Assembly (NCBI GenBank): GCA_020283715.1
Contig: JAIQCW010000046.1
Span: forward strand, 1 to 53,671
Direction of reading: 5' to 3'
Length of the DNA stretch: 53,671 bases
Source of the DNA: Cytauxzoon felis
Taxonomy: Eukaryota > Apicomplexa > Aconoidasida > Piroplasmida > Theileriidae
Within the stretch, counting starts at the first letter, position 1. Every line of letters begins with the position of its first letter. Positions 33,441-43,800 of this stretch are shown in pieces. The notes beneath the pieces are model-generated. The model was not told where the DNA came from and did no database searches. It was given only the letters and a program-made list of their open reading frames with translations. Both the position numbers and the translations under genes were made by a program.

Positions 33441-34990
33441 ACAATCACATGATGATTATACGCAATTTTATTAGTAGGATTATTTTGACCATCAACGTCA
33501 CCATATGGATTGCTTTGTTTTCCTGCGGCTGAGAAGCCTATTATTTCTAAAATTTCCTGCCAAAAATTGAATGATACACAGATAGCTTGTAATAATCGTG
33601 GCCTGGAGTGAAGAAAGGTTGCAATGAAACCATCAGGAAAATGAATCATCGTGATGAAAATGTGTAGGCATAAGACATATGGTATAGACGCAATCCAGAA
33701 GCAGTTCCATTCAGGTTTATGATACCAATTCCCACCGTCATATCCATCTCCACTACCTGGGCCATATTCTGTTTCATCCAAAACACCAATCACAAATGTC
33801 GGTATCGCAGATATAAATTGTACATAGAAATCAGTATTATTTGCATCCTCTACATCCATTAATTGATACGGCGTGATCGCAGGGTAGAAAGCATAGACCG
33901 TTCCTAAGGACATGGAAAGCATTAAAATGGGCGACCAATGAGACCAAGCTTGTAGAGCACGATTATTATCAGTACCTGGTTGATTACCAGTTGAAGGAGT
34001 ACGTGGTACTCCAAATAACTCTAATATGGAAGAATTGTTAGATATAACGGATCCAGCGAGTTGATGAGCAGCCCAAGCACCACCAACACCTTTAGGTGTA
34101 TCATTATATCTACTTCCAAGTTGTAAAACTTGATTTGTTAAGGGTTGTGAAAAATGCCATATCATAATATAATCATATAACCCATACATAAACATAGTAG
34201 CCTTACTTAACCATACTTTATAGTCTATAGTTTCAGTAGGTTGAGAAGCACTAGTACCAGGTTGTTGTACAGTTGAATTATCTTCTGTGCTTGTATATTG
34301 AGCAGGGGATTCAAATTATTTAATCCTTAACTTCGCGTTGAATACCGAATAATTCTAATACAGATGGGTTGTTAGGTATAACAGACCCAGCATTTGTACC
34401 AGTACTACCAAATCTTTTATCTCCGAGTTGATGGTATTGATCCATTTTAGAGTTTGAACTGATTGTTTCCGTAGTTAAAATAATAAATCTGGCTAGAAAC
34501 ATAGCAACCTTACATAGAGCTGGATATTGATGTTCATTAGATTCAGCAGTTTGAGAATCACCAGCACGAACAATATGTTCCTGATCTCCATCTGAAGTTT
34601 CTTTATGGCCATTACTTTGGTAATTTGACTGTGATTGTCATAAATAGACAATAAACCCACTACTCTCCTATAGAAGAATTGTTATGTATAACGGAACCAG
34701 CGACGGCTGTAGTATCACCAGGATTAAGATATTTGTTTCCAAGTTGGAATATTTGATCCATAGATGATTGTAACATAAATACCTTATCAGTCAAGTAGCA
34801 TAATTAGACCCGCCAATAACATGGATAATTTATGACGGAATACAGCTTCAGGTTTAGCACCTTGACCAGTATTAACTGTTTCACCTCTTTCGTTTATCTT
34901 CCCTAGCCAATCGTTTAGTTGCCAAACTTGCAATGGATTTGTTAAATTCTCAAAGAAATTTTTTATTTTATCCGCAGAACTACGTCCCAT
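33272..34990 (-). CDS. Tpr-like multi-span membrane protein
   Basis: Read on the minus strand from MGRSSADKIKNFFENL. Three tandem units each consist of a membrane span, a short LGxKY/LGxRY motif and the signature AGSVIxNNxSxxELFG (AGSVIHNNSSIGE, AGSVIPNNPSVLELFG, AGSVISNNSSILELFG). These are followed by further spans (SPILMLSMSLGTVYAFYPAI, FWIASIPYVLCLHIFITMIHF) and FNFWQEILEIIGF. The layout resembles the Tpr/Tar multi-membrane family of Theileria; the name is tentative. The frame changes near 34790, 34670 and 34320. These may be short introns (CACAG acceptors are present) or lesions. The final 50 or so codons run into element 27, so the annotated C terminus may be element-derived. The last domain is shared with the nested gene at 18716-20719. 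Confidence 0.5.
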
Positions 34991-35360
34991 ACTTCCTTCA
35001 AATTAATTACCTGCAATTAATCATTTACAATACTCGTATAATATTCTATTAATTTTACGAAATGTAATTAGTTATGCAAATCTATTACTATCTTATATAG
35101 TTAGTATACTTTACATCATGTTAGTATATATATAGTATATATATTATAATAATTATTTATATGAATACATATATATCATCATATAACTATACTTCATCCT
35201 TCAATTGTAATGATATATAAGTATATAGTATATTAAAAGATATATCATCAATGGACAGTTTAAAAGTGGTGGAAATAGTGTTTGTTATCCCTACAAATAT
35301 GATGCAAATTTAAAATTATAAAAAATTGTATAATAAATAGACTAGTAAATTATAAATATA
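34991..35360. other. AT-rich spacer between Tpr-like and PH-like genes
   Basis: About 370 bp, with alternating TA-rich runs near 35100-35190. No gene or element is seen. It holds the Tpr-like gene's upstream region and the 3' flank of the PH-like gene. Confidence 0.45.
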
Positions 35361-36615
35361 TTATTTTTCAATGAGTTTCATGAATTTTAGAAAGTTTTCA
35401 AATTCTTTATGCCATTCATCACGTTCTTCATGTGTTTTAAACATAAATAAATAAGTTGTATTGCCACTGTAAATCTCCAAATATTTCAAATTATCAACCT
35501 TTGCCTTGACATTTGTAATCTGTAAATATGATTCTTGCATTATTTAACACGTAGTTGATTTAATGGAAGCGGATGTAGTAGGTTGAACATCTGTGGAATG
35601 CCTGGAAGCGATCCACGGGAGCTGGAGGGGGAGGTAAATAGAAGAGCTGACGGCAGGACGAATTGATGGCGATTGGTAGTTAATGGGGTATCAAACTTAC
35701 TTTATTAATTTGTAATTTACCAATTGGTTGCTTTTTATTTGATCCGTCATCATCTTCGGTTTTACTCTTGTACCATTCAAGTGATTGACCATCTTTACTA
35801 CAAGTTATACGAACACGCTCATGGAATATTGCAGATTTCAATTTCACAGTCTTCGTCAATAACTTACGGTACTCCAATATCTTATTCTGACGTAATACAT
35901 TCGCAGACTCCTATATCATTAGCATAAAATAAATAAAATGAAATAGGCATCCAATTCCACTCGATGTCTAATAACTACCCTCACCTCTTCCACGATCTCT
36001 GGGAGTGGCTTTACTCTTTAGAGATAGGTAATTAGAAGAGGCTCCACGCCTAGTGGAAGATAAGGTTGTGACCTCAAGTGGATAGCTGTCTTCAAGACGA
36101 AGCAGGGTGTTATAAGGTGTGATGGAGTAGACATCTCAGTTAATATATTCTTTTGACAAACCTGTTGATCATCATCATCTTGAGTATCGGTTGATTCATC
36201 TGCATCAGCTTCTTTGGAGATTGTATCGAATAATTTGGCGGCATATGTGGGTCTTCTTCTTGTGCCTCTTTCGGGTGTTTTTGTAGTTTTGGGGCTTTTA
36301 ACTTCAATATTTACATGTTTTTTATTCTGTTTCTATAATTATAATATAAAATTTTTTAAAAGAATTTTTTAATTAACCTCTTTTCCATTAAAAATATTTT
36401 CTTTAAAGCCAAAGACGCTATAATTTAATTTCCACTTTGTCAATTCACTATAATCGGTCTCTGTTACCTATAAGTTCAATAATATTTTATATGTATGAGA
36501 TATGAATATATATATTCTTATATTATGAGTCACATACGTTAAATATATTTGAACTTAATAATGGACCATCCGGTACTCTTGTAGTCCAATTGCTTACAGT
36601 AAATGAATTCCACAT
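35361..36615 (-). CDS. PH-domain-like protein
   Basis: Reads from MWNSFTVSNWTTRVPDGPLL at 36615 through five or more exons to a TAA at 35361-35363. The middle is acidic and lysine-rich (TPERGTRRRPTYAAKLFD, ADADESTDTQDDDDQQ). The C-terminal half fits a PH fold: AIFHERVRITCSKDGQSLEW, YKSKTEDDDG, PIGKLQINK, LKYLEIYSGNTTYLFMF and the closing helix HEERDEWHKEFENFLK. PH modules bind phosphoinositides or proteins; the ligand is unknown. The introns at about 35929-36162 and 35553-35696 hold one complete and one one-armed palindromic element. The donor near 36162 is GTTTGTC. It diverges from YKT6. Confidence 0.65.
35588..35661. repeat. Palindromic element 28, right arm only (PH-like gene intron)
   Basis: GTGGAATGCCTGGAAGCGATC, the GCT/AGC core (reverse of TCCCGTGGATC) and CTGACGGCAG. 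No left arm is present. Confidence 0.8.
35956..36100. repeat. Palindromic element 29, short form (PH-like gene intron)
   Basis: CCACTCGATG start, reverse GCCAC core (GATCTCTGGGA), CTCTTTAGAG, CCACGCCTAGTGG, CCTCAAGTGG, then a GTCTTCAAGAC hairpin. Confidence 0.85.
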
Positions 36616-36967
36616 TTAGTAAATTTATATCCAAAGCATTAAAAAAACTAAATACAACACCAATAAAACAACATACTCTATATATATAGTCCAACGCACA
36701 CATGCGCATAACTATATACTTCAAGGCCCAGAATATAGGATCTTCCCCGGAAATTTTATAGACATATGCAAGATATCATTAAAGGTAACAGATTGTTATC
36801 AAGTTAATAATTATCAAAGTATTCTTATCCCATATAAACTCATTAATTATATAAGCGCCTACATACACATTAACCTCATGAGACAGAACAAAGTATAAGT
36901 GAACTGCTATACATGATAGGTATATAGTTTCTACCTCTTCTATTGCTATTCCACGTAGATCCTTTAT

Positions 36968-37237
36968 TCGTCTTGCAGACAGCTCCCACCTGAGGCCATC
37001 CTGCCGTCAGCTTCTTCTATTTACTTCCCCCTCCGCTTCCCTGAGATCAGCTGCGGGTTTTCCACTTGAGGTTCAATGACTATACTTCCGCCACGATCTC
37101 TGGGAGTGGCTATACTCTTTAGAGATAGGTAATCAGAAGAGGCTCCACGCCTAGTGGAAAAGGAGTTGGATTGGACCTCAGGTGGGAGCTGTCTGCAAGA
37201 CGACATACTGTGGAAAGGAGAGTTGGATTTGACTTCG
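36968..37237. repeat. Palindromic element 30 (divergent intergenic)
   Basis: Lies between the PH-like gene and YKT6 starts. GTCTTGCAGAC, CCACCTGAGG, CTGCCGTCAG, TCCCTGAGATCAGCTGCGGG, reverse GCCAC core, CTCTTTAGAG, CCACGCCTAGTGG, CCTCAGGTGG and GTCTGCAAGAC. The hairpins mirror around the centre. Confidence 0.9.
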
Positions 37238-37441
37238 AGTGTAGTGAGACTTAGTTAGAGTATATATATGATTATTGAAATTATATAAGTTTATATTATT
37301 AAGAGTTAGTTATTTCTATAGTAAAATTTATTTTTTTAGTATAATGTGTAAATTGGTGTTTGATGGTAGGGTGTAGATGACTGTCACACTGAGGTGGATA
37401 TATATTGGTGTTATAAATTAATAATTGTTGTAAAATTATAA

Positions 37442-38623
37442 ATGTCGTGGTTTAATAATTTAATTGATGGTTTAACACCTTCAAAAAGTTCATCGGATGA
37501 TGTTTCTAAATCTACTCAATCGGGATGTCATATTTATGCTATCGTTGTAATGAGACATTATGCTGCCAAAGAGGCATGTAGATTAACTGCTGAATATGAT
37601 TTTTCACCTTTACCAATGTATATATCAAAAATATCTAGAGAAGTAACAGATCTTGTCTCAAGGTATTCATTAATTATTATTAATTCATAATATATACTTA
37701 GAACATGTGCTCAAGAAGCATTCCCCGATCAATCTAAAGGTGTAGCAATGGAAAATAATATGGGTACATTCTATGTCAAAGCTACCAATAAACCACCACC
37801 ACATCAACTCGTATTCATCGTCGGTGTTAATAACCACTGCACCAAATATCAAGCACTACAATTCCTACAAGAAGCCATGCAATTATACCAGGTTCGTCCA
37901 TAAACAATTCATGTAACCACTCCACATAAGGTTACAACCTTATCTTCCACTCGAGGTCCAATCCAACTTTCTTTCCCACCTGAGGTCCAATCCACCTCCT
38001 CTTCCACTCGCCGTGGAGGCCTCTTCTAATTACCTCCCCGTAAACGGTATAGCCACTCCCAGAGATCGTGGCCGAAGTATAGTCATTGGACCTCAAGTGG
38101 ACTACCCGTAGCTGATCTCTGGGAAGCGAAGGGAGAAGTAAGTAGAAGAGCTGTCTGCAAGACGAAGAGAGTTGGATTGGACCTCAGGTGGAACATCTAG
38201 TGGATATCTTCGCTTTAATATATATATATATATATTATAGCCAGTTGGTAATGTATTTAAGGATAATGTTGGTGACGCTTTGCGACATGAGGGTTTGCGT
38301 CAATTGATGATGAAATATAAGGGTAAACGTGATGTTTTATTGGATGCTCAAACTAAATTGGATGAGGTATGTTGAATAAAAGAATTTAAATGTTGGGTTT
38401 TTTTCATTAATTTTTTTTAAAGACACGTTCTATTGTTATGGATACGTTGGATGGTTTAATCACACGTCAAGGTAATCTTGACGAACTCATCGCAAAAAGT
38501 CATGATATGACTCAAAGTACTGCAAGATTAATGCGGTAATTTGAATTGAATACTTTAATTATTTATAAATTTCATTATTATAGTGATGTCAAGCGTAGGA
38601 ATAGTTGTTGTAACATGATGTAA
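37442..38623 (+). CDS. YKT6: YKT6 longin R-SNARE
   Basis: Lipid-anchored R-SNARE acting at several Golgi and endosomal fusion steps. The N-terminal longin domain is spread over two exons (HIYAIVVMRHYAAKEACRLT, YISKISREVTDLVSR, NMGTFYVKATNKPPPHQLVF). The SNARE motif is KLDETRSIVMDTLDGLITRQ with the zero-layer Arg in ITRQ, then NLDELIAKSHDMTQSTARLM. The C terminus is NSCCNMM, a CaaX box (CNMM) with an extra upstream Cys for palmitoylation, exactly as in YKT6. The intron at about 37892-38240 holds a palindromic element; the other introns are short. The stop is TAA at 38621-38623. Confidence 0.93.
37917..38193. repeat. Palindromic element 31 (YKT6 intron)
   Basis: CCACATAAGGT, CCACTCGAGGT, CCACCTGAGGT, CCACTCGCCGTGG, CCGTAAACGG, GCCAC core, CGTAGCTGATCTCTGGG arm, GTCTGCAAGAC and ACCTCAGGTGG. 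Confidence 0.9.
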
Positions 38624-38824
38624 AAATCAAAGACCAATTTGGAACTTCCTTTTTAATTTTCAAAATTTTAAAATAATTTTTTTTAAATATTTAAATTAAA
38701 ATTTATATCGTTGCGTAGTTGTGTTTGTGTATAGTGGCGTTGTGGCGTCAAGTTAAATGTCATAAACTCAAATTTTATTAATTAAATCCCCATATATTTT
38801 AATTTTTATTTAATTTCATACACT

Positions 38825-39444
38825 ATGGAGAATATATCACCCAGTGGATACATCAATAATATCACAAGGAAGCCTGTCATCGTAAAACTCATCAATGATA
38901 CATACTTCAAAGGTCAGTCTATAATAATTATATAATCAAATATCACTCTCTTCTATTCGCCATTACACCTGAGGTTACCTCTCCTTTCCCACTAGGCGTG
39001 GTGGCCTTCTCTATTTAATTCCCCTCGGATTCCCGTAGATCATCCTCGTATTTGTCTACCCGGAGGAACGTAAATATGTCAACCCATAAGAACAGGAATT
39101 CTACCCTGAGGAACGTGAATGTAATGATTGGACCTCAAGTGAAATACCTGGAAGCGATCCACGGGAGCTGGAAGGGGAAGTAGATAGAGGAGCTGATGAC
39201 AGGACGAAGAGAGGTTGATAGGACCTCGATTTGTGGTGTTTGATATATATATATTATAGGTATATTAGCTAGTTTGGATGAGCGTATGAATTTAGCCATG
39301 GAGAATACTCGTGAGTATTTTAATGGTGAATTGGTTAAGACTCATGGTGATGCATTTATTCGTGGTAATAATGGTGAGTATGATGAATATATTATATATT
39401 TTAATAACATTATAGTTTATTATATTAGTCAAGACATACAATAA
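38825..39444 (+). CDS. LSM6: U6 snRNA-associated Sm-like protein LSm6
   Basis: About 76 residues across three exons. LSm6 belongs to the LSm1-7 ring (mRNA decay) and the LSm2-8 ring (U6 snRNA). Sm1 motif: KPVIVKLINDTYFKG, continued after splicing as ILASLDERMNLAMENTREYF. Sm2 motif: AFIRGNNVYYIS, with the RGNN signature. The intron at about 38914-39259 splits the Sm1 motif and contains a palindromic element. A second intron of 44 nt splits RGNN|V. Its 3' end lies 80 bp from the convergent PRPP synthetase. Confidence 0.92.
38955..39222. repeat. Palindromic element 32 with GGAAGAAC module (LSM6 intron)
   Basis: CCATTACACCTGAGGT, CCACTAGGCGTGG, GGAT/ATCC core around TCCCGTAGATC, GGAAGAAC module (about 39055-39116), GCGATCCACGGGAGC arm, CTGATGACAGG and a decayed right end. 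Confidence 0.85.
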
Positions 39445-39524
39445 GAAATAAATGGGGTCAATTTTCATTAAAAATGGGCCCAACAAAAATTCATTTTATA
39501 TTAATTGTAAATTAATTAAATATA

Positions 39525-40787
39525 TTACAAGAGTTTAGTTTTTATAAATTCAGATAAATAATTTTTTATTGAAACTACATCAATTTTTGGATTATTAAGT
39601 ACAGTTTGGGGTTGTTTAATTGTATCTGTAACTACGATTTTTGTAAATTGCGATTTTGTAATACGTTCTGTAGCTGGACCTGTTAATAAACCATGTGTTG
39701 CAAATGCGTATATATTATTAGCACCATTCTTCTTTAATAAATCAGCAACCTTAACAATAGTACCAGCTGTATCAACCATATCATCTACGATTATAATATT
39801 TTTCCCCATAACGTCACCATATACACTCACAGATTCTACAATATTCGCCTCTTTACGTACTTTCCCCACAAATACAAAATCGGAATTTGACCCCACACGT
39901 TGATTATATATTTCTAAAAATCTTAATGATCTCTTTAAAGCACCAGCATCAGGTGATACAACAGCTACATTATCCAACTTCAATCTAGCAAAATATTCAA
40001 CAGCTAAATTATCAGTATTACACAAATCAGTACAAGTATTCGTAAAAAAACCCTCCGTTATCACACTATGAATGTCAAATACAACAACATGATCAACACC
40101 CATCGATTCCAATAAACGAGCCACATCAGACTGTAATATCATTATATGGATATCTATCAAACTGTACCACCAAGTCCAATCCACTACCTTCTAATACAAC
40201 CTTATAATTGTCTTGCAGACAGCTTCTTCCTTTTAATTATCTCTAAAGAGTAAAGCCACTCCCGTAGATCGTGGCGAGGTTGAGTACATGACCTCAAGTG
40301 GAACCCGTAGCTGATCTCAGGGAAGCGTAGGGAAAAGTAAATAGAAGAGGCCGTCTGCAAGACAAAGTAAGGTGGATTGGACTTTGAGTGGAGTGCAAGT
40401 TTGAATTATTATATTCGTTTGATATGAGGTTTATAAACTTACGCATGAAATAGGTGATCCGGGTGTATGTTTATCAGTTTGTCTGGTATATCCTAGATAC
40501 GGTATTATTGCGGTGACATATTTAGCTCCTGCTCTTTTTACGGTTGAGATCATGAGTAATAGTTCCATTAGATAATCATTTACTGGCGGTGGTGTTGATT
40601 GTATGATAATGACATCCTTCCTTGTTAAATTAGCACCAACATCTAACATAATTTCACCATCTGCGAACTTTCCAACTGTAATTTTTTCATAATGTAAACC
40701 AGTTAATGATGCAACATCCACAGCCAATTCTGGGTTGGCAGTACCAGTAATAATTACAGTATTAGAGGAATCTACTAACGCTGGCAT
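39525..40787 (-). CDS. PRPS: Ribose-phosphate pyrophosphokinase
   Basis: Makes PRPP from ribose 5-phosphate and ATP for purine salvage, pyrimidine and NAD synthesis; its product supports the salvage route to which GMP reductase also belongs. Exon 1 (40787 to about 40443) has ITGTANPELAVDVASLTG, KFADGEIMLDVGANL, the IIQSTPPPVNDYLMELLLMI block and YLGYTRQTDKHTPGSPIS. Exon 2 (about 40139-39525) has FDIHSVITEGFF, VVSPDAGALKRS, the PRPP-binding VDDMVDTAGTIVKVADLL and HGLLTGPATERI. The YARQDR segment of most PRPP synthetases appears here as YTRQTDK. The single intron contains a palindromic element. Confidence 0.93.
40172..40393. repeat. Palindromic element 33 (PRPS intron)
   Basis: GTCTTGCAGAC, CTCTAAAGAG, GCCAC core (TCCCGTAGATC), CCTCAAGTGG, CGTAGCTGATCTCAGGG arm, GTCTGCAAGAC and a TTGAGTGG end. 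Confidence 0.88.
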
Positions 40788-40891
40788 TTTAATATATAAA
40801 AAAATTTATAAATAAATATATATAAATTACAATATAATATTATAAAAAAACAATAAATTTACATTCTAGAGTGGGGATTTGTATAGACAAA

Positions 40892-43800
40892 TCATAAATT
40901 GCTATTATGTACACTAGGATGCCACCAAGCAACTTTTACACACGCTGATGTAAATAACGCCTTCCTAGGATTGAATGATACAAACGATGAAGGACCTATA
41001 ACCACATATTATATCAAACTTTTATTAACACCAAATATATCATCCTTCTTCATATATATTTATATTGAAGATAACACTCCACCCGATGTCCAGTACTACT
41101 CTTCATTCCACTCGCCGTGGTGGCTTCTCTATTTACTTCACCTCGACTCCCATTGATCGTCTCGGATATTCCACTTGAGGTTGCATCCTTAATATCGCCA
41201 CGATCTCTGGGAGTGGCTATACTCTTTAGAGATAGGTAAATAGAAGAGCTGACGGCAGGAAAGACCTCGAGCGGAGGGCCTCCACGCCTAGTGGAAGGTG
41301 AGTTGGATTGGACCTCGGTGGAGTTGGATGAAGAGTGATTGATGTTATGTATTTATAATTACCTTCATGTCCGGTGAATGTTGCGATATGTTGTCCTTTG
41401 AAGTTCCAGATTTTTAATGTACCATCTAGACATCCTATAGAATGAGTATTATAAGTGTTATTGTTGACTTACCAGATAATAAATATTTCCCATCAGGTGA
41501 TATAGAAGGGAAACATAAAAGATCATTATCAGTTCTAACTGCTGGAATATCACCATAACAACACGCAAATAATGCAGAACCATTCACCGAATTTATACAA
41601 ATCAAACGACAAAAATTCGTACCCAATATTATATAACGACCATTTGGGCTAAATAACAAACTCTATATTTATTATATATAACCTTAAATTATGATTTATT
41701 CCACTCTAAGTCCAATCCACCTGATGTCCAATTCACCTCTCCTTCGTCTTGCAGACAGCTTCTTTTTAGTCCACCTCGACTCCCTGAGATCAGCTTCGGG
41801 TTCCACTTGAGGTCATATCACTAACTTCCTGTTCTTAGGGGTTGATATTTTTATGTTCTTCCGGGTTAACAAAATACCGAGGATGATCTACGGGAATCCG
41901 AGGGGAGGTAAATAAAGGAGCTGACGGCAGGATGATACAAGGATAGAGAAGTGAAGAATGGACACTGAATGGAGGTAATCTTTGATAGATATGATACTAA
42001 CGACTACATTTTCGAGTTTTTTTAAGACATGTGTGATATCGAAAGTTCTGAATGGTGTCTATGGAGGTATATATGATTGAGTATATAACTTTATATAAAC
42101 CTGTAATTTAGATAGGCCATATAGTGAGACTTTTTTGGAATTATAATCGAGCCCATCATATTTAGCGATAATTAAACCTTCACAATCAAATGATGCAACA
42201 GAAGAACCAGTTATTTTATAACTCGTCTAAATTTACAAAAAATATTTTTTTTAAAAAAAAATTCATTAGTATTTAAACATACAATCGGTGATGTGTTATC
42301 ATAATTATATAATGATACCGTACCACATGTACTGTTTGTCAACATCAAATTCCTCGTAGGATGAGATACTATCCCAATCCCTCTCATCAATCTGTAATTA
42401 AATATATCAGAAACAACCTAATTACCGAGATTTTTACACCCCAACTGAAATTTTCCTGCCGTCAGCTCCTTTATTTACTTCCCCCTCCGCTTCCCTGAGA
42501 TCAGCTACGGGTTCCACTTGAGGTTACATCAGTAGTTTCTCGTTCTTCCGGGTTAACATCTTTTGTTCCTCCGGGTAGAATTTTTTGTTCTTAGGGGTTG
42601 ATTATCTACGTTCTTCCGGGTAGACATTATACCGAGGATGATCTACGGGAATCCGAGGGGAATTAAATAGAAGAGGCCACCACGGCGAGTGGAACAGAGG
42701 ATTTAACCTCGGGTGATTTTATTTGTGTATAAATACATACGGTTTATTGAGTGGGAAGCTTTTGAGGTATTTATTTTCAACGATATCCCAGAGTCGTACC
42801 GCAGCTATAGATATTTTAATTATTAATGAAATTATATTTTACCTGATGGTGAATCTTTAGATGATGAACATACAATCTGTTTCGGTCCCTCATATGTAAA
42901 TTTCACCAATTCTACACCGTGCTTCTTACTTTGTAATATATTCGTCACACTGTAATATCATTCATATCAATATCTATCAAACTGTTATCAACCTGAGGTA
43001 ACAATCTCTAATCCACTAGGCGTGGAGCCTTCTTCAATTATTTCCCCCTCCGCTTCCCAGAGATCAGCTACGGGTATTTCCAAATGATACAATAATACTT
43101 TCATTTATTATATTATCAACATTATATTGACCAGTTGGCTCAATTTCAACCTGAGGAGCATCCGTAATTGCGTCAGTTTTTATATGATCATTATCAATTA
43201 GACTGCCATCAGGAAGAGGAGCAGTAGAAGTAATAGTACTTTGTTCCTGCCATCGATTAGTACCACCAGCATCTTCATCGGGTTTAAATCTATATGATTG
43301 AATAACCTCAGTGGATGCATAAAATTTAATGTAAAAATGCAAGTCAGATGAGGATAACCTTTATCATCAGAACCAACTTGTCCACTAATTCCATTGAGTT
43401 GAGTTACAAGTCCAGTTACAATTGTATTTCCATTATCCCCACCCGGTCTTATATTTTGAAAAGTGCTTGTATCTTTCTCCCATGAAAAAGTGTTGCCATC
43501 CTTTTTCCGCTTATACCAAATATTTCCGGGATCAGCTTCATTATCTTTTAAAGCCAAACATATCAATAGAGGTTTTTCATTATTATGATCATCATTTTTA
43601 AAATATACATATACGAATTGTTTACCAGAAATAGTTCTAGTATTCTGCTCTAATTCTGTAATACCTTTAATTGCGTGTCCATGTATCGTGATACGATTTA
43701 TATTATCATTGGCACTAGGTAGAGCATGCTTAAAACCTTTATATGTAGGAGAACCACCACTTTCATTAACTGCTGCAGGAGTAATATTACCGGTACCATC

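Noticed and set aside
40899..41156. Plus-strand protein at 40.9-41.2 kb
   Set aside because: It overlaps the last WDR82 exon and an element on the minus strand, where the WD40 C terminus is clear.
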